Source of the DNA: DATFVA01 sp963839165
Lineage (GTDB): Bacteria > Bacteroidota > Ignavibacteria > Ignavibacteriales > Ignavibacteriaceae
Direction of reading: 5' to 3'
Assembly: GCA_963839165.1 (NCBI GenBank)
Contig: CAWIUG010000006.1
Location: 186,001-250,000, forward strand
DNA: 64,000 bases
Numbering within the stretch: position 1 is the first letter of the stretch; the number at the start of each line of letters is the position of its first letter. This document shows positions 9,405 to 17,674 of this stretch, in pieces. The notes under the pieces were generated by a model. The model saw only the letters and a program-made list of their open reading frames with translations. It was not told the origin of the DNA and searched no databases. Both the position numbers and the translations under genes were made by a program.

Positions 9405-11034
9405 ATGAACAGAATCAAATATGTCTTATTAATATCGTTATTTTCGTTCGTGTTCTCTTATGCCCAGGAGCAGGAGGTCCCCCGCCCGCGGCTCGTGGTG
9501 GGTGTTATAATTGACCAGATGAGGTACGATTACCTTCAGAAGTATGAGAAGTTTTATGGTGAGGATGGTTTTAAGAGGCTGATGAAGGATGGGAGCAATT
9601 TTACATTTGCGCATTATAACTATGTGCCCACATATACGGGACCTGGACACGCTTCCGTATATACAGGCACTACTCCCGCCTATCACGGGATTATCAGCAA
9701 CGAATGGTATAGCAAGAAAAGTAAATCTTTCGTTAACTGTGTTGAGGATGATACGGTAAGGACGATAGGGGAGACAGGTTCGGCGGGACATGTATCGCCT
9801 AAAAGACTTATGACTACCACAATCTCTGACCAGTTAAAAATTGTTTCAAATGGTAAATCAAGGGTTTTCAGTATTTCGATTAAGGATCGCGCTGCGGTTC
9901 TGCCCGGCGGTCATTCACCTGATGAGGTCTACTGGTACAGTACTAAAAACGGAAAGTTTATTACCTCTTCCTACTACACAAAATCTCTTCCTCAATGGGT
10001 AATGGATTTCAACCAGGAAAATTATGTTAGTAAGCTGTTCAAGGGAGAATGGGATCTTCTCCTTCCGCAAAAAGATTATAGTTTAAGTTTTCCCGATGAG
10101 GCTGGCTGGGAGGATGATGTTTTTGATGAAGGTAATACGTCCTTCCCTCATTCTTTTGCCAATGTTATGAATAAAAAGTATGATCTTATACTGTCTACTC
10201 CCTTCGGAAATGATCTGCTTCTGAAGTTCGCGGAAGCTCTTGTAGAGAATGAAAAACCAGGAAGCGGTGTGTATACTGATTTCCTTGCGGTAAGTTTTTC
10301 GTCTACTGATTATATAGGTCACGCCTATGGTCCTAATTCTGTTGAGGTTCAGGATGCATATATCCGAATGGATAGACAGCTGGCAGAATTTCTGAATATG
10401 CTCGATAAGAATGTGGGTAAAGGAAATTATCTTTTGTTTCTTACGGCTGACCATGCCGTATCTGAAACTGTTCAATACCTGAAAAGTTTGAATATTCCTG
10501 CCGGAGGTTTTGATCATAATGCCTGCAGTGATTCATTGAAGGCTTTTTCCGAAAAGAAGTTTGGTACTGGGCAGCTTGATAGAAAACTTCTCAAACGATC
10601 AGATCTATCTCGATAAAAAAATATTGGAGGAAAAGAATCTTAAAACGGCGGATGTAGAGGATGCCTTCGCGGAATATCTTCAGGATGAATTTCCAGAAAT
10701 AAATAAAGTGTTCAGCCGCCATAACCTGCACGATATTTCTGCGGAGAGAGTACCGCATAATTTTGTCCTTAACGGATTTAATCCAACACGCTCGGGAAAT
10801 GTCGAGTTCGATCTCAAACCGAATTACCTGCCGGGCTCGGGAAAATACGGTACTACTCACGGTTCATCCTTCCCTTATGATACTCACGTACCTGTTCTTT
10901 TTTATGGATGGAATGTACCTGCCCGGGAAGTGAATACTCCAGTTTATATTGTTGACATAGCAGCCACTGTATGCAATCTCCTGGGAATAGACGAACCAAC
11001 AGGATGTATCGGCATCCCGATAATAGTTAAGTAG
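9405..11034 (+). CDS. PafA-like alkaline phosphatase, one-base frameshift
   Basis: A secreted alkaline phosphatase superfamily phosphomonoesterase/phosphodiesterase of about 540 residues when repaired. It has a signal peptide (to about residue 20), the metal Asp of VIIDQMRYDY and the nucleophile Thr in PTYTGPGH (about 78). Further metal sites are TADHAVSE and FPYDTHVPVLFYG near the end. As given, the first frame ends at 10616 after GTGQLDRK and the rest lies in the next frame (10561-11034). Dropping one base at 10575-10578 gives GTGQLIENFSNDQIYLD without loss of homology. It is divergent from the M14 peptidase. Family members scavenge phosphate from many phosphomonoesters in the periplasm. 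Confidence 0.78.
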
Positions 11035-11409
11035 AATTCGGGAGATTATGCAGCCTGGATATATCGTATTAGTCACGGGGATATCTCGGGGTTAGAGGCC
11101 GGATGTAGGCCGGATGTAGGCCGGAAGTAACTAGTAATACCTCCGACTGTTATATCGGTGCTTTATGCCTAGGTAGGTCAAAATAAGTTCAGTAGGAACT
11201 ATTCCCGCGGTTATCACGCCACCCAAAACCCGGGGCAGGCCAGTTATTCAATGTAAAACTCTCAGATGTTCTGTTACAGTGACCAAAGTTTATCCACCGT
11301 TGCAGCCGCGTGATACCGTCGCTTCCATCCACCCCGAATATAAGAGATTCCATTTAAAAGTCCAGAGCTGACCAGCCGAACCTTTTAATAAAAATTATAC
11401 CCCGACTCT
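11035..11409. other. Gene-free spacer with an 11-bp tandem triplication
   Basis: No credible gene lies in this 375-base convergent spacer. It holds three tandem 11-bp units (GGCCGGATGTA twice, then GGCCGGAAGTA; 11097-11129). It also has an AGTTC/GAACT inverted repeat (11186-11200) that resembles a decayed hairpin repeat. Confidence 0.55.
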
Positions 11410-12634
11410 CTATTTGTAAGTGTTTCGCCCTTCAGTTTTTGCAATGATAACCGCTCCGCAACTGATCGCTCCAGACGTTCACAGAGGTTCGGCACATATC
11501 AAGTATACGGTCAACCGCAAGGATGAGCCCTACACCTTCCAGAGGCAGACCAACAGCCGAGAGTACAACTGATATCATTACCAGTCCTGCCATCGGTATA
11601 CCCGCCGCCCCTATGGATGCAAGCAATGCTGTAAATACAACAATTATCTGCTGTACAAAGGAAAGATCCACACCGTAAGCCTGTGCAATAAACATAGCCG
11701 CTACGCATTCGTATAAGGCGGTTCCATCCATATTTACTGTAGCTCCCAGGGGGAGAACGAAGCTTGTTATTTTATTTGATACGCCGTCATTATTCTCCAC
11801 TGCTTCAAGCGTAAGAGGAAGCGTTGCAGAGGAGGAGGAAGTTGAGAAGGCCGTAAGCAGCGGCGTTGTCATTGATTTGAAATGAGCCCAGGGATTTGCT
11901 TTACCAAAGATCCTTAATATCAGCGGAAGCGTTATGGTCGCATGTATCGCGAGTCCCAGCAGCACCGCAAGCATATAAATTCCCAGCCTTTGAACCATTT
12001 CAAAAAGAGCGGCACTGTCGCTTGCCTGTTCCGCAACCAGTCCGGCAACTATCCCAAAGATACCCAGGGGAGTAAATTTTATGATGAATGAAGTAATCTT
12101 CATCATTACTTCAAAGCCCCCGTTAAAGAGGATTACAAGGGGATCCTTGTATTCGTCAGTCAGTTTGGTAATAAAAAACCCGACAAGTATGGCAAAGAAT
12201 ATTATCGCAAGCATATCGGCGGAAACCAGCGCCTGGAAGAAATTTGTAGGTACCATCCTGAGCAGAATATTTCCAATGCCTCCCTGTGCGGCGCTTAATC
12301 CTTCTACTTCTTTCCTCAAACCAAGATCGGCACCCACACCCGGCTGAAAAAGATTTACTAGTATCAATCCCACTAATATGGCAAAGAGACTGGTAGTCAA
12401 ATAATAGAGAATTGTTTTAAAGCCGAGCTTGCCGAGATTCTGTGCATTACCAATGTTGGCTACACCCGAAACTATAGAGGTAAGGATGAGCGGAACAATG
12501 ATCATCTTCAGTGCCCGTAGAAAAAGTTCACCCATCCAGGTTACATACGGAACATATTCAGTAAAAAATATGGCGAAGATGACTGCCAGTCCCAGCGCGA
12601 TCAGTATCTGCCAGTGAAGTTTTATTTTAAGCAT
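11410..12634 (-). CDS. Dicarboxylate/amino acid:cation symporter (DAACS family), one-base frameshift
   Basis: A Na+- or H+-coupled symporter of the glutamate/C4-dicarboxylate (GltP/DctA) family, about 407 residues when repaired. Visible landmarks are the Ser-rich re-entrant loop STSSSSATLP, the TM7 motif GATVNMDGTALYE and the TM8 substrate-binding stretch DRILDMCRTSVNVWSD. The printed frame ends at 11432 in an atypical tail. Removing the base at 11464 restores SDSCGAVIIAKTEG and a stop at 11410, which is the expected end for this branch. Multiple hydrophobic helices place it in the inner membrane. It is not obviously co-transcribed with hemW upstream. Confidence 0.82.
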
Positions 12635-12672
12635 TTGTCCGCTGCGGTTGTTTCAGAATAAAAGAAGTGAAA

Positions 12673-13884
12673 CTAGAGAAGGTTCCCAAGGATCTCATCG
12701 CATACTGCATAGCCTTTTTTTGTGAGCCGGATAAAATGATCATCAATTTCTAAAAGATTCTGATTCTTTAACTGAACAAAATAATCATTTTTCTCTTTTA
12801 TCCAATTTGCAGCACTAAAAACACCTCCAGGGCGCCGTTCCATCCGGCGAGGTATACCGGCTTCTGAAACAGGAACAACCGCTGATTCCCCGCTGAACTT
12901 TTCGGCAAAGTCATATAAATCAAGTCCTGAACTCCGCAGCGCGAGCATTACATACTCATCTACCCGCTGTTTCTCATTTACCGTCTCTGACCCCGCCTCA
13001 GCATTTCCCTTTGTTTCAATCTCGTGTATATATTTTTTGAGACTTGAAAAATTCCACCATCTCCTGCCGTCCATAAAGGAATGGGCCGCCGTTCCGAAGC
13101 TGAGATAATCCCTGTACCTCCAGTAGGCATTGTTGTGCCTGCATTCATAACCGGGAAGACAGAAATTTGAAACTTCGTACTGTATAAAATTATGCTCTGC
13201 CATAAAATCCATCGTGTGCTCGTACAGGTCGGCATCATAATCATCATCCTGCAGTATCACTTTTTTATCGAGTACCATCTTGTTAAGAATTGTTCCCCGT
13301 TCAAGAATGAGACTATAAGCCGATAGGTGGGTAATCGGTAAAGTCACAGCCTGCCTGAGATTCCCGCTCCACTTCTCCCTGGTTTGTCCCGGCAGATTAA
13401 AGATAAGATCAAGACTAACATTCCCGAAACCCGAGTCCCTCGCGTTATGGATAGTTTCAATAGCAGTATCGCTGTCGTGGATCCTGGTAAGAAATTTTAA
13501 TTCATCATTATGAAACGACTGTATCCCTACACTCAGCCTGTTTATGCCTGCGTCGTGGAAATCTTTAAGCTTTTTTTTGTCGACTGTTCCGGGATTTGTT
13601 TCAAGGGTTACCTCGGCATCCTCTGCAATAGCAAACTTATTTTTAAGATGACTTATTATCTCAGCTATATAAGCAGGAGTCATCAGTGAAGGCGTGCCGC
13701 CCCCGAAATATATCGATGAGAATTCCCTTCCCTCTGAATATAAACCGGAATAATAATCAATTTCTTTTTTTACAGAACTTAGAAAAGGATTGATATTATC
13801 AGAAGTAATAATCGAATAGAAATCGCAGTAAATGCACTTATGATCGCAGAAAGGAATATGTATATATAAAGCTGAATCTTTCAT
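12673..13884 (-). CDS. hemW: Radical SAM heme chaperone HemW
   Basis: A 403-residue radical SAM protein with the CxxxCxxC cluster motif at Cys13/17/20 (PFCDHKCIYC). It has the SAM-binding GGGTPS stretch and the HemN-like C-terminal domain. HemW-type proteins resemble oxygen-independent coproporphyrinogen oxidase HemN but lack the extra N-terminal Cys and work as heme chaperones. The short N-terminus here (YIHIPFC right at the start) fits HemW rather than HemN. It lies between the symporter and a terminator, so it is probably monocistronic. Confidence 0.9.
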   Translation of the reverse strand: MKDSALYIHIPFCDHKCIYCDFYSIITSDNINPFLSSVKKEIDYYSGLYSEGREFSSIYFGGGTPSLMTPAYIAEIISHLKNKFAIAEDAEVTLETNPGTVDKKKLKDFHDAGINRLSVGIQSFHNDELKFLTRIHDSDTAIETIHNARDSGFGNVSLDLIFNLPGQTREKWSGNLRQAVTLPITHLSAYSLILERGTILNKMVLDKKVILQDDDYDADLYEHTMDFMAEHNFIQYEVSNFCLPGYECRHNNAYWRYRDYLSFGTAAHSFMDGRRWWNFSSLKKYIHEIETKGNAEAGSETVNEKQRVDEYVMLALRSSGLDLYDFAEKFSGESAVVPVSEAGIPRRMERRPGGVFSAANWIKEKNDYFVQLKNQNLLEIDDHFIRLTKKGYAVCDEILGNLL

Positions 13885-13948
13885 TTAATCTAATATAATG
13901 CCTGCCCCTGTCAGCTTAAACGATAAAATGCACCTCTTTAAAATAAAG

Positions 13949-13970
13949 AAGGCTGCCGTGTGGCAGCCTT
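13949..13970 (-). terminator. Rho-independent terminator after the small beta-barrel gene
   Basis: AAGGCTGCC (13949-13957) pairs perfectly with GGCAGCCTT (13962-13970) around a 4-base loop. On the minus strand it is followed by CTTTATTTT. It lies 20 bases past the stop at 13990 and isolates that gene from hemW. Confidence 0.85.
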
Positions 13971-13989
13971 AAGAAATCTAAACTGACTA

Positions 13990-14532
13990 TTAAATACCAA
14001 ATCTATATGCAGCACGAATCCCAATGTAGTTCAGGTCGCTGACAATATTAAATGTTCCTGTAAGGTCTATGGCACCATTGGTTCCTACAGGTACTTCATA
14101 TCCTGCACCAAGTGCAAGTCCGAAGTTTGTTGAACTTCCGGAAACATCAAATCCGTAAGGACCGGTGTAAGATGCATTAGCGTTGAAAATCTGAAAGCCG
14201 ATTTGTCCAATTGCATAGAATGGAGTAGCCGGTGTAAAATAATACTTTATTCCAGCCATGATCGGAATAGCATCATAGTCATATGAAAAGAAACCGAAAT
14301 CCTGACCTCCGAACTTTAAATAACCAGCGCTAACAATACCTGTTATATTCGGTGTGAATCCCATCTCAAAAGAGGCAGAACCTCCGAAACCAATACCGGC
14401 AGCATCACTAAATGAACCCATAGGAAGTGCTAAGTTTGCACCAATTCCAATATAGTTTTTTCCCTGAGCAAAGGTATTAGTCATTGCAAAGGACAAAAGT
14501 ATAACAACTAACAATGATAACATTTTTTTCAT
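13990..14532 (-). CDS. Small outer membrane beta-barrel protein
   Basis: A 180-residue exported protein with a clear signal peptide (MKKMLSLLVVILLSFAMTNTFAQ). Alternating amphipathic strands follow, ending in a typical barrel closing strand (YIGIRAAYRFGI, terminal aromatic-x-hydrophobic). Its length and Gly/aromatic-rich composition fit an 8-stranded OmpX/OmpW-like outer membrane protein. The exact role is unknown. It is transcribed alone from a 200-base AT-rich upstream region and ends at a strong terminator. Confidence 0.8.
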   Translation of the reverse strand: MKKMLSLLVVILLSFAMTNTFAQGKNYIGIGANLALPMGSFSDAAGIGFGGSASFEMGFTPNITGIVSAGYLKFGGQDFGFFSYDYDAIPIMAGIKYYFTPATPFYAIGQIGFQIFNANASYTGPYGFDVSGSSTNFGLALGAGYEVPVGTNGAIDLTGTFNIVSDLNYIGIRAAYRFGI

Positions 14533-14740
14533 GTTCTGACTCTCCTACTAATTTATGAATTAATGAACTATTATTTAGGTCGTTTTATTAAATAATCCGA
14601 AATTTTAATTCGGTGTTAAATTATTAACAATTAAACTTAAAGTAAACTGTTTTTTGCTAAATGGGGTATTTTTTTTTGACCGTAATGACATTAATTACTT
14701 CCTGAAAATTCTTATGTTTAGAACCTGAAAACAGAGATCT

Positions 14741-15355
14741 ATGAAACTCCTTAGAAAACTATACGACTGGGTGCTGAGCTGGGCGGAAACTCCTTACGGT
14801 GGTATCGCCCTTTTTATCCTTGCCTTCGCCGAGTCATCATTCTTTCCTATTCCTCCTGATGCCCTTCTTATAGCTCTCGTTCTGGGTGCCAGAAGAAAAG
14901 CTTTCAAATACGCGGCAATCTGCACAGTGGCCTCGCTTGTGGGTGGTCTCTTTGGTTATGCAATCGGTCACTATATCTGGTGGACACCAAACGGAGAATT
15001 CACATCTCTGGCCGATTTCTTCTTCAGGAACATTCCAGGTTTCACTACAGAAACTTTTTACAGGATACAGCACCTTTATAATGAATATAACTTCTGGATT
15101 ATCTTTACCGCGGGGTTTACCCCGCTTCCGTACAAGGTCTTTACTATCTCCGCGGGTGCTTTTAATATTTTCTTCCCGATGTTCGTTATAGCTTCCTTTA
15201 TAAGCCGGGGGGCAAGGTTCTTCCTTGTGGCGGGACTAATCTGGAGGTTCGGTCCCCAGATTAAAACTTTCATTGATAAATATTTTAATTCTCTGGCCAT
15301 TGCCTTTACTCTTCTGCTTATCGGTGGTTTTTTTGTCATAAGGTACTTGTTCTGA
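14741..15355 (+). CDS. YqaA/DedA family membrane protein (VTT domain)
   Basis: A 204-residue inner membrane protein of the YqaA branch of the DedA/VTT superfamily. The N-terminal stretch AETPYGGIALFILAFAESSFFPIPPD is diagnostic, and the re-entrant loop motif GFTPLPYKVFTISAGAF plus a basic SRGARF near the C-terminus complete the fold. DedA-type proteins are implicated in lipid translocation and membrane homeostasis; for the YqaA branch the substrate is not established. No upstream partner is apparent. An 8-bp inverted repeat (15361-15385) immediately follows the stop but has no T-run. Confidence 0.87.
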   Translation: MKLLRKLYDWVLSWAETPYGGIALFILAFAESSFFPIPPDALLIALVLGARRKAFKYAAICTVASLVGGLFGYAIGHYIWWTPNGEFTSLADFFFRNIPGFTTETFYRIQHLYNEYNFWIIFTAGFTPLPYKVFTISAGAFNIFFPMFVIASFISRGARFFLVAGLIWRFGPQIKTFIDKYFNSLAIAFTLLLIGGFFVIRYLF

Positions 15356-15546
15356 TGGTGAGAACAGTCTCTAACTCACTGTTCTGTCACCGGACGGATT
15401 TAACCCCCGTTTCTTCCCTGTGGGATTTGGTTTCCGCATCCAACCTCCCGCTTACGGCTTCAACGGTCTCAACATTTTCACATAACAGCAGTGGGCTTGA
15501 AATCTGTGGGTTATCGTATTATATTAAATTAATTAACTGTAGGTAG

Positions 15547-16023
15547 ATGATGAAAATTTCCGCATTCTTTTTTATTGTATTGATTTTACTTTCAATCAGG
15601 GTATCCGCCCAGTCTTCGGATTATCAGCCGGTAACAAAATTCGACCCCTCCAGAAACCCTTCAGAAGATTTACAAACTACAATGGCCCAGGCTCAGAAAA
15701 CCGGTAAGAATATTCTTCTTGATGTCGGCGGTGAGTGGTGCATCTGGTGCCACAGGATTGATGCTTTTATTGAAGGTCATGAGGAGATAAATAGTTTCCT
15801 TCACAGCAATTATATCGTGATGAAGGTTAACTATAGTCAGGAAAATAAGAATGAAGCTTTTTTGTCGGCCTACCCTAAAATATCTGGCTACCCCCATTTC
15901 TTCGTTCTCGATAAGGAAGGCAAGCTTCTGCATTCACAGGATACCGGTAAGCTGGAAGCGGGGAAGGATTATAACCCTGAAAAATTCATGGCTTTTCTCC
16001 GTGTCTGGGCCCCTAAAGATTAG
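15547..16023 (+). CDS. Secreted thioredoxin-fold protein (WCxWC type)
   Basis: A 158-residue exported protein: signal peptide (to about residue 21), then a thioredoxin-like domain with active site WCIWC (Cys65 and Cys68). This resembles the thioredoxin_7/DUF255 type rather than classical WCGPC. It probably acts as a periplasmic thiol reductase or disulfide handler. Two adjacent ATG codons (15547 and 15550) are both possible starts. Its TAG stop overlaps the stop of the convergent small membrane protein gene by a few bases. Confidence 0.82.
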   Translation: MMKISAFFFIVLILLSIRVSAQSSDYQPVTKFDPSRNPSEDLQTTMAQAQKTGKNILLDVGGEWCIWCHRIDAFIEGHEEINSFLHSNYIVMKVNYSQENKNEAFLSAYPKISGYPHFFVLDKEGKLLHSQDTGKLEAGKDYNPEKFMAFLRVWAPKD

Positions 16024-16211
16024 TGTTTGGCCAGTACCCTTGACGGTAGTTTAATTAAAGCGGAAAAGAGCTTTAGAATTCCGTCTACACTTACCCCTAT
16101 AAGCCTGAAAGGCAATAGTATCAGCCAGACAACAGGATAAATGATCAGAGCGATGATTGCCAGCGGCCAGCACAGGATCAAAAGTATAAGCCATAAAATA
16201 AAAGCTGCCAT
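16020..16211 (-). CDS. Small membrane protein downstream of the sensor kinase
   Basis: A 63-residue hydrophobic protein beginning MAAFILWLILLILCWP and ending in a basic amphipathic tail (PSRVLAKH). The start at 16211 is chosen because AGGAG lies about 6 bases upstream; the longer in-frame ORF reaching 16325 would overlap the kinase gene and lacks such a site. The gene begins 10 bases after the kinase stop, so the two are probably co-transcribed. I do not recognise the family. It could be a kinase accessory or an unrelated small membrane protein. Confidence 0.7.
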   Translation of the reverse strand: MAAFILWLILLILCWPLAIIALIIYPVVWLILLPFRLIGVSVDGILKLFSALIKLPSRVLAKH

Positions 16212-16221
16212 AATACTCCTG

Positions 16222-17610
16222 TTAATTATGTTCTGTCCGGAATGGAATAAAAACCTTAAACGTGGATCCCGGCGATTTATTATCAGCAATTCTACCGGGA
16301 CTTTCAACCGATATCGTTCCCCCATGTCTTAAAATTATCTGCTTAACAATCGATAGTCCAAGCCCTGCGCCTTCATATCCTTTGTTCTTAATATTTGAAG
16401 CCCTGTAGAAATCCTTGAATATGTTTTCCTGGTCCTTCATGGGTATGCCTACGCCATTATCTGAAATATCGAGATCAATACCAGTCTCTGTTTCAGCTAA
16501 GATTATATCAACAGATCCTCCCTGCGGAACGTATTTCACAGCGTTCGACAGCAGATTTGACACCGCCATTTCAAAAAGAAATTTATCTCCCCTCACGGGC
16601 GTTCTCAGAAGACGGTCGTCGGTTAGCTTCACATCTATTTTCTTAGCTTCAATCCCCCCCTTAAGCTTTTCAAGTATCGCACATAGAATCTCTTTAACAT
16701 CGATGTTCTCAAACGATATCTCACTCATCAGTCTCAGGCGGGATATTTTGAGTATATTGTTAATCATCTGAATTGCTTCATCCGCTCTTTCCCTGGCCGA
16801 CCGAAGCCTTGTTTCCACGTTTTCATTTAAGGGTCCGAGATATTTCTGCAGGATCATTTCTATATATGACTGCACCGCGGCAATCGGCGATTTTAGTTCG
16901 TGCACAACTCCTATAATATATTTCTGTTTCTCCTCCTCTGCCTTGTTTAGTTTTTGAATGGTTTCAACCAGCTGCTGTTCATTCGTATAAAGCTGCCTGG
17001 CGATCCTGTTCGTTAAAAGGACGATTACAAATATTAAAAAACAGAAAAGTACGGTAACGGAAATTATGTAATTGAAATCCTGATAGATAGGTACACTTAA
17101 AAATCCCGCTACTGAATGATGAAACAGAACACCGTGGTACTCAAGCAGAACAAGACTTGTAAATACAGCGGCTATGCAGAATGCGATACCATATATCACT
17201 ACTCCCGGCAGGATAAGACTCCCGATGATCATATGAAAAGCGAAAAGGAGAAACAATGGCGATTCAATACTTCCGGTAAAATAAACCAGCAGAAACAGGG
17301 CAGTAATGTCCAGCAGCATCTGGATAAGTGAATGATGAATGGGATTGAAACTATCGGGCTTCAGAACCACATACCTTCTCAGGTAATGGAGTATAACGTT
17401 GTAACCCAGAATGATAAATGTAACCAGGAGAATAGCATAATGCTGAACAGGAGAAAATTTAATGCTGATTATGAATTCCGAAACGAATAGTACAAGTAAA
17501 AGTACTACTGCGGCACCGTATCTCAGTTTAATGAACCAGAGGTTCCTCCCTCTGAGGGTTTTCCAGAATTCATCGTAATGATGAGCCCATGATGGAATTA
17601 GGGATATCAT
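16222..17610 (-). CDS. Membrane-bound sensor histidine kinase
   Basis: A 462-residue sensor kinase with about six hydrophobic helices in the first 200 residues and no obvious periplasmic sensor domain. A short coiled coil leads to a HisKA domain with phospho-acceptor His237 in VVHELKSP. The HATPase domain shows N box NLLSNAVKY, G1 DISDNGVGIP and G2 GAGLGLSIVKQI. Signal sensing through the membrane helices is likely. No response regulator is adjacent; the nearest is the receiver-only protein of the hydrogenase operon 3.6 kb upstream. A terminator separates it from hydA. Confidence 0.9.
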   Translation of the reverse strand: MISLIPSWAHHYDEFWKTLRGRNLWFIKLRYGAAVVLLLVLFVSEFIISIKFSPVQHYAILLVTFIILGYNVILHYLRRYVVLKPDSFNPIHHSLIQMLLDITALFLLVYFTGSIESPLFLLFAFHMIIGSLILPGVVIYGIAFCIAAVFTSLVLLEYHGVLFHHSVAGFLSVPIYQDFNYIISVTVLFCFLIFVIVLLTNRIARQLYTNEQQLVETIQKLNKAEEEKQKYIIGVVHELKSPIAAVQSYIEMILQKYLGPLNENVETRLRSARERADEAIQMINNILKISRLRLMSEISFENIDVKEILCAILEKLKGGIEAKKIDVKLTDDRLLRTPVRGDKFLFEMAVSNLLSNAVKYVPQGGSVDIILAETETGIDLDISDNGVGIPMKDQENIFKDFYRASNIKNKGYEGAGLGLSIVKQIILRHGGTISVESPGRIADNKSPGSTFKVFIPFRTEHN

Positions 17611-17626
17611 TTTTCTCCGTATAAAA

Positions 17627-17664
17627 TGAGGCCGCCGCGAAAGTTTTCTTTCGTGACAGCCTCA
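17627..17664 (-). terminator. Terminator at the end of the hydrogenase operon
   Basis: An imperfect hairpin: TGAGGC (17627-17632) pairs with GCCTCA (17659-17664), and CGAAAG pairs with CTTTCG around a TTTT loop. On the minus strand it is followed by CATTTTAT. It sits 10 bases past the hydA stop and before the sensor kinase start. Confidence 0.7.
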
Positions 17665-17674
17665 ATTTAATGAT

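Noticed and set aside
16212..16325. Longer form of the small membrane protein starting at 16325
   Set aside because: It would overlap the sensor kinase gene and lacks the ribosome site found before 16211.
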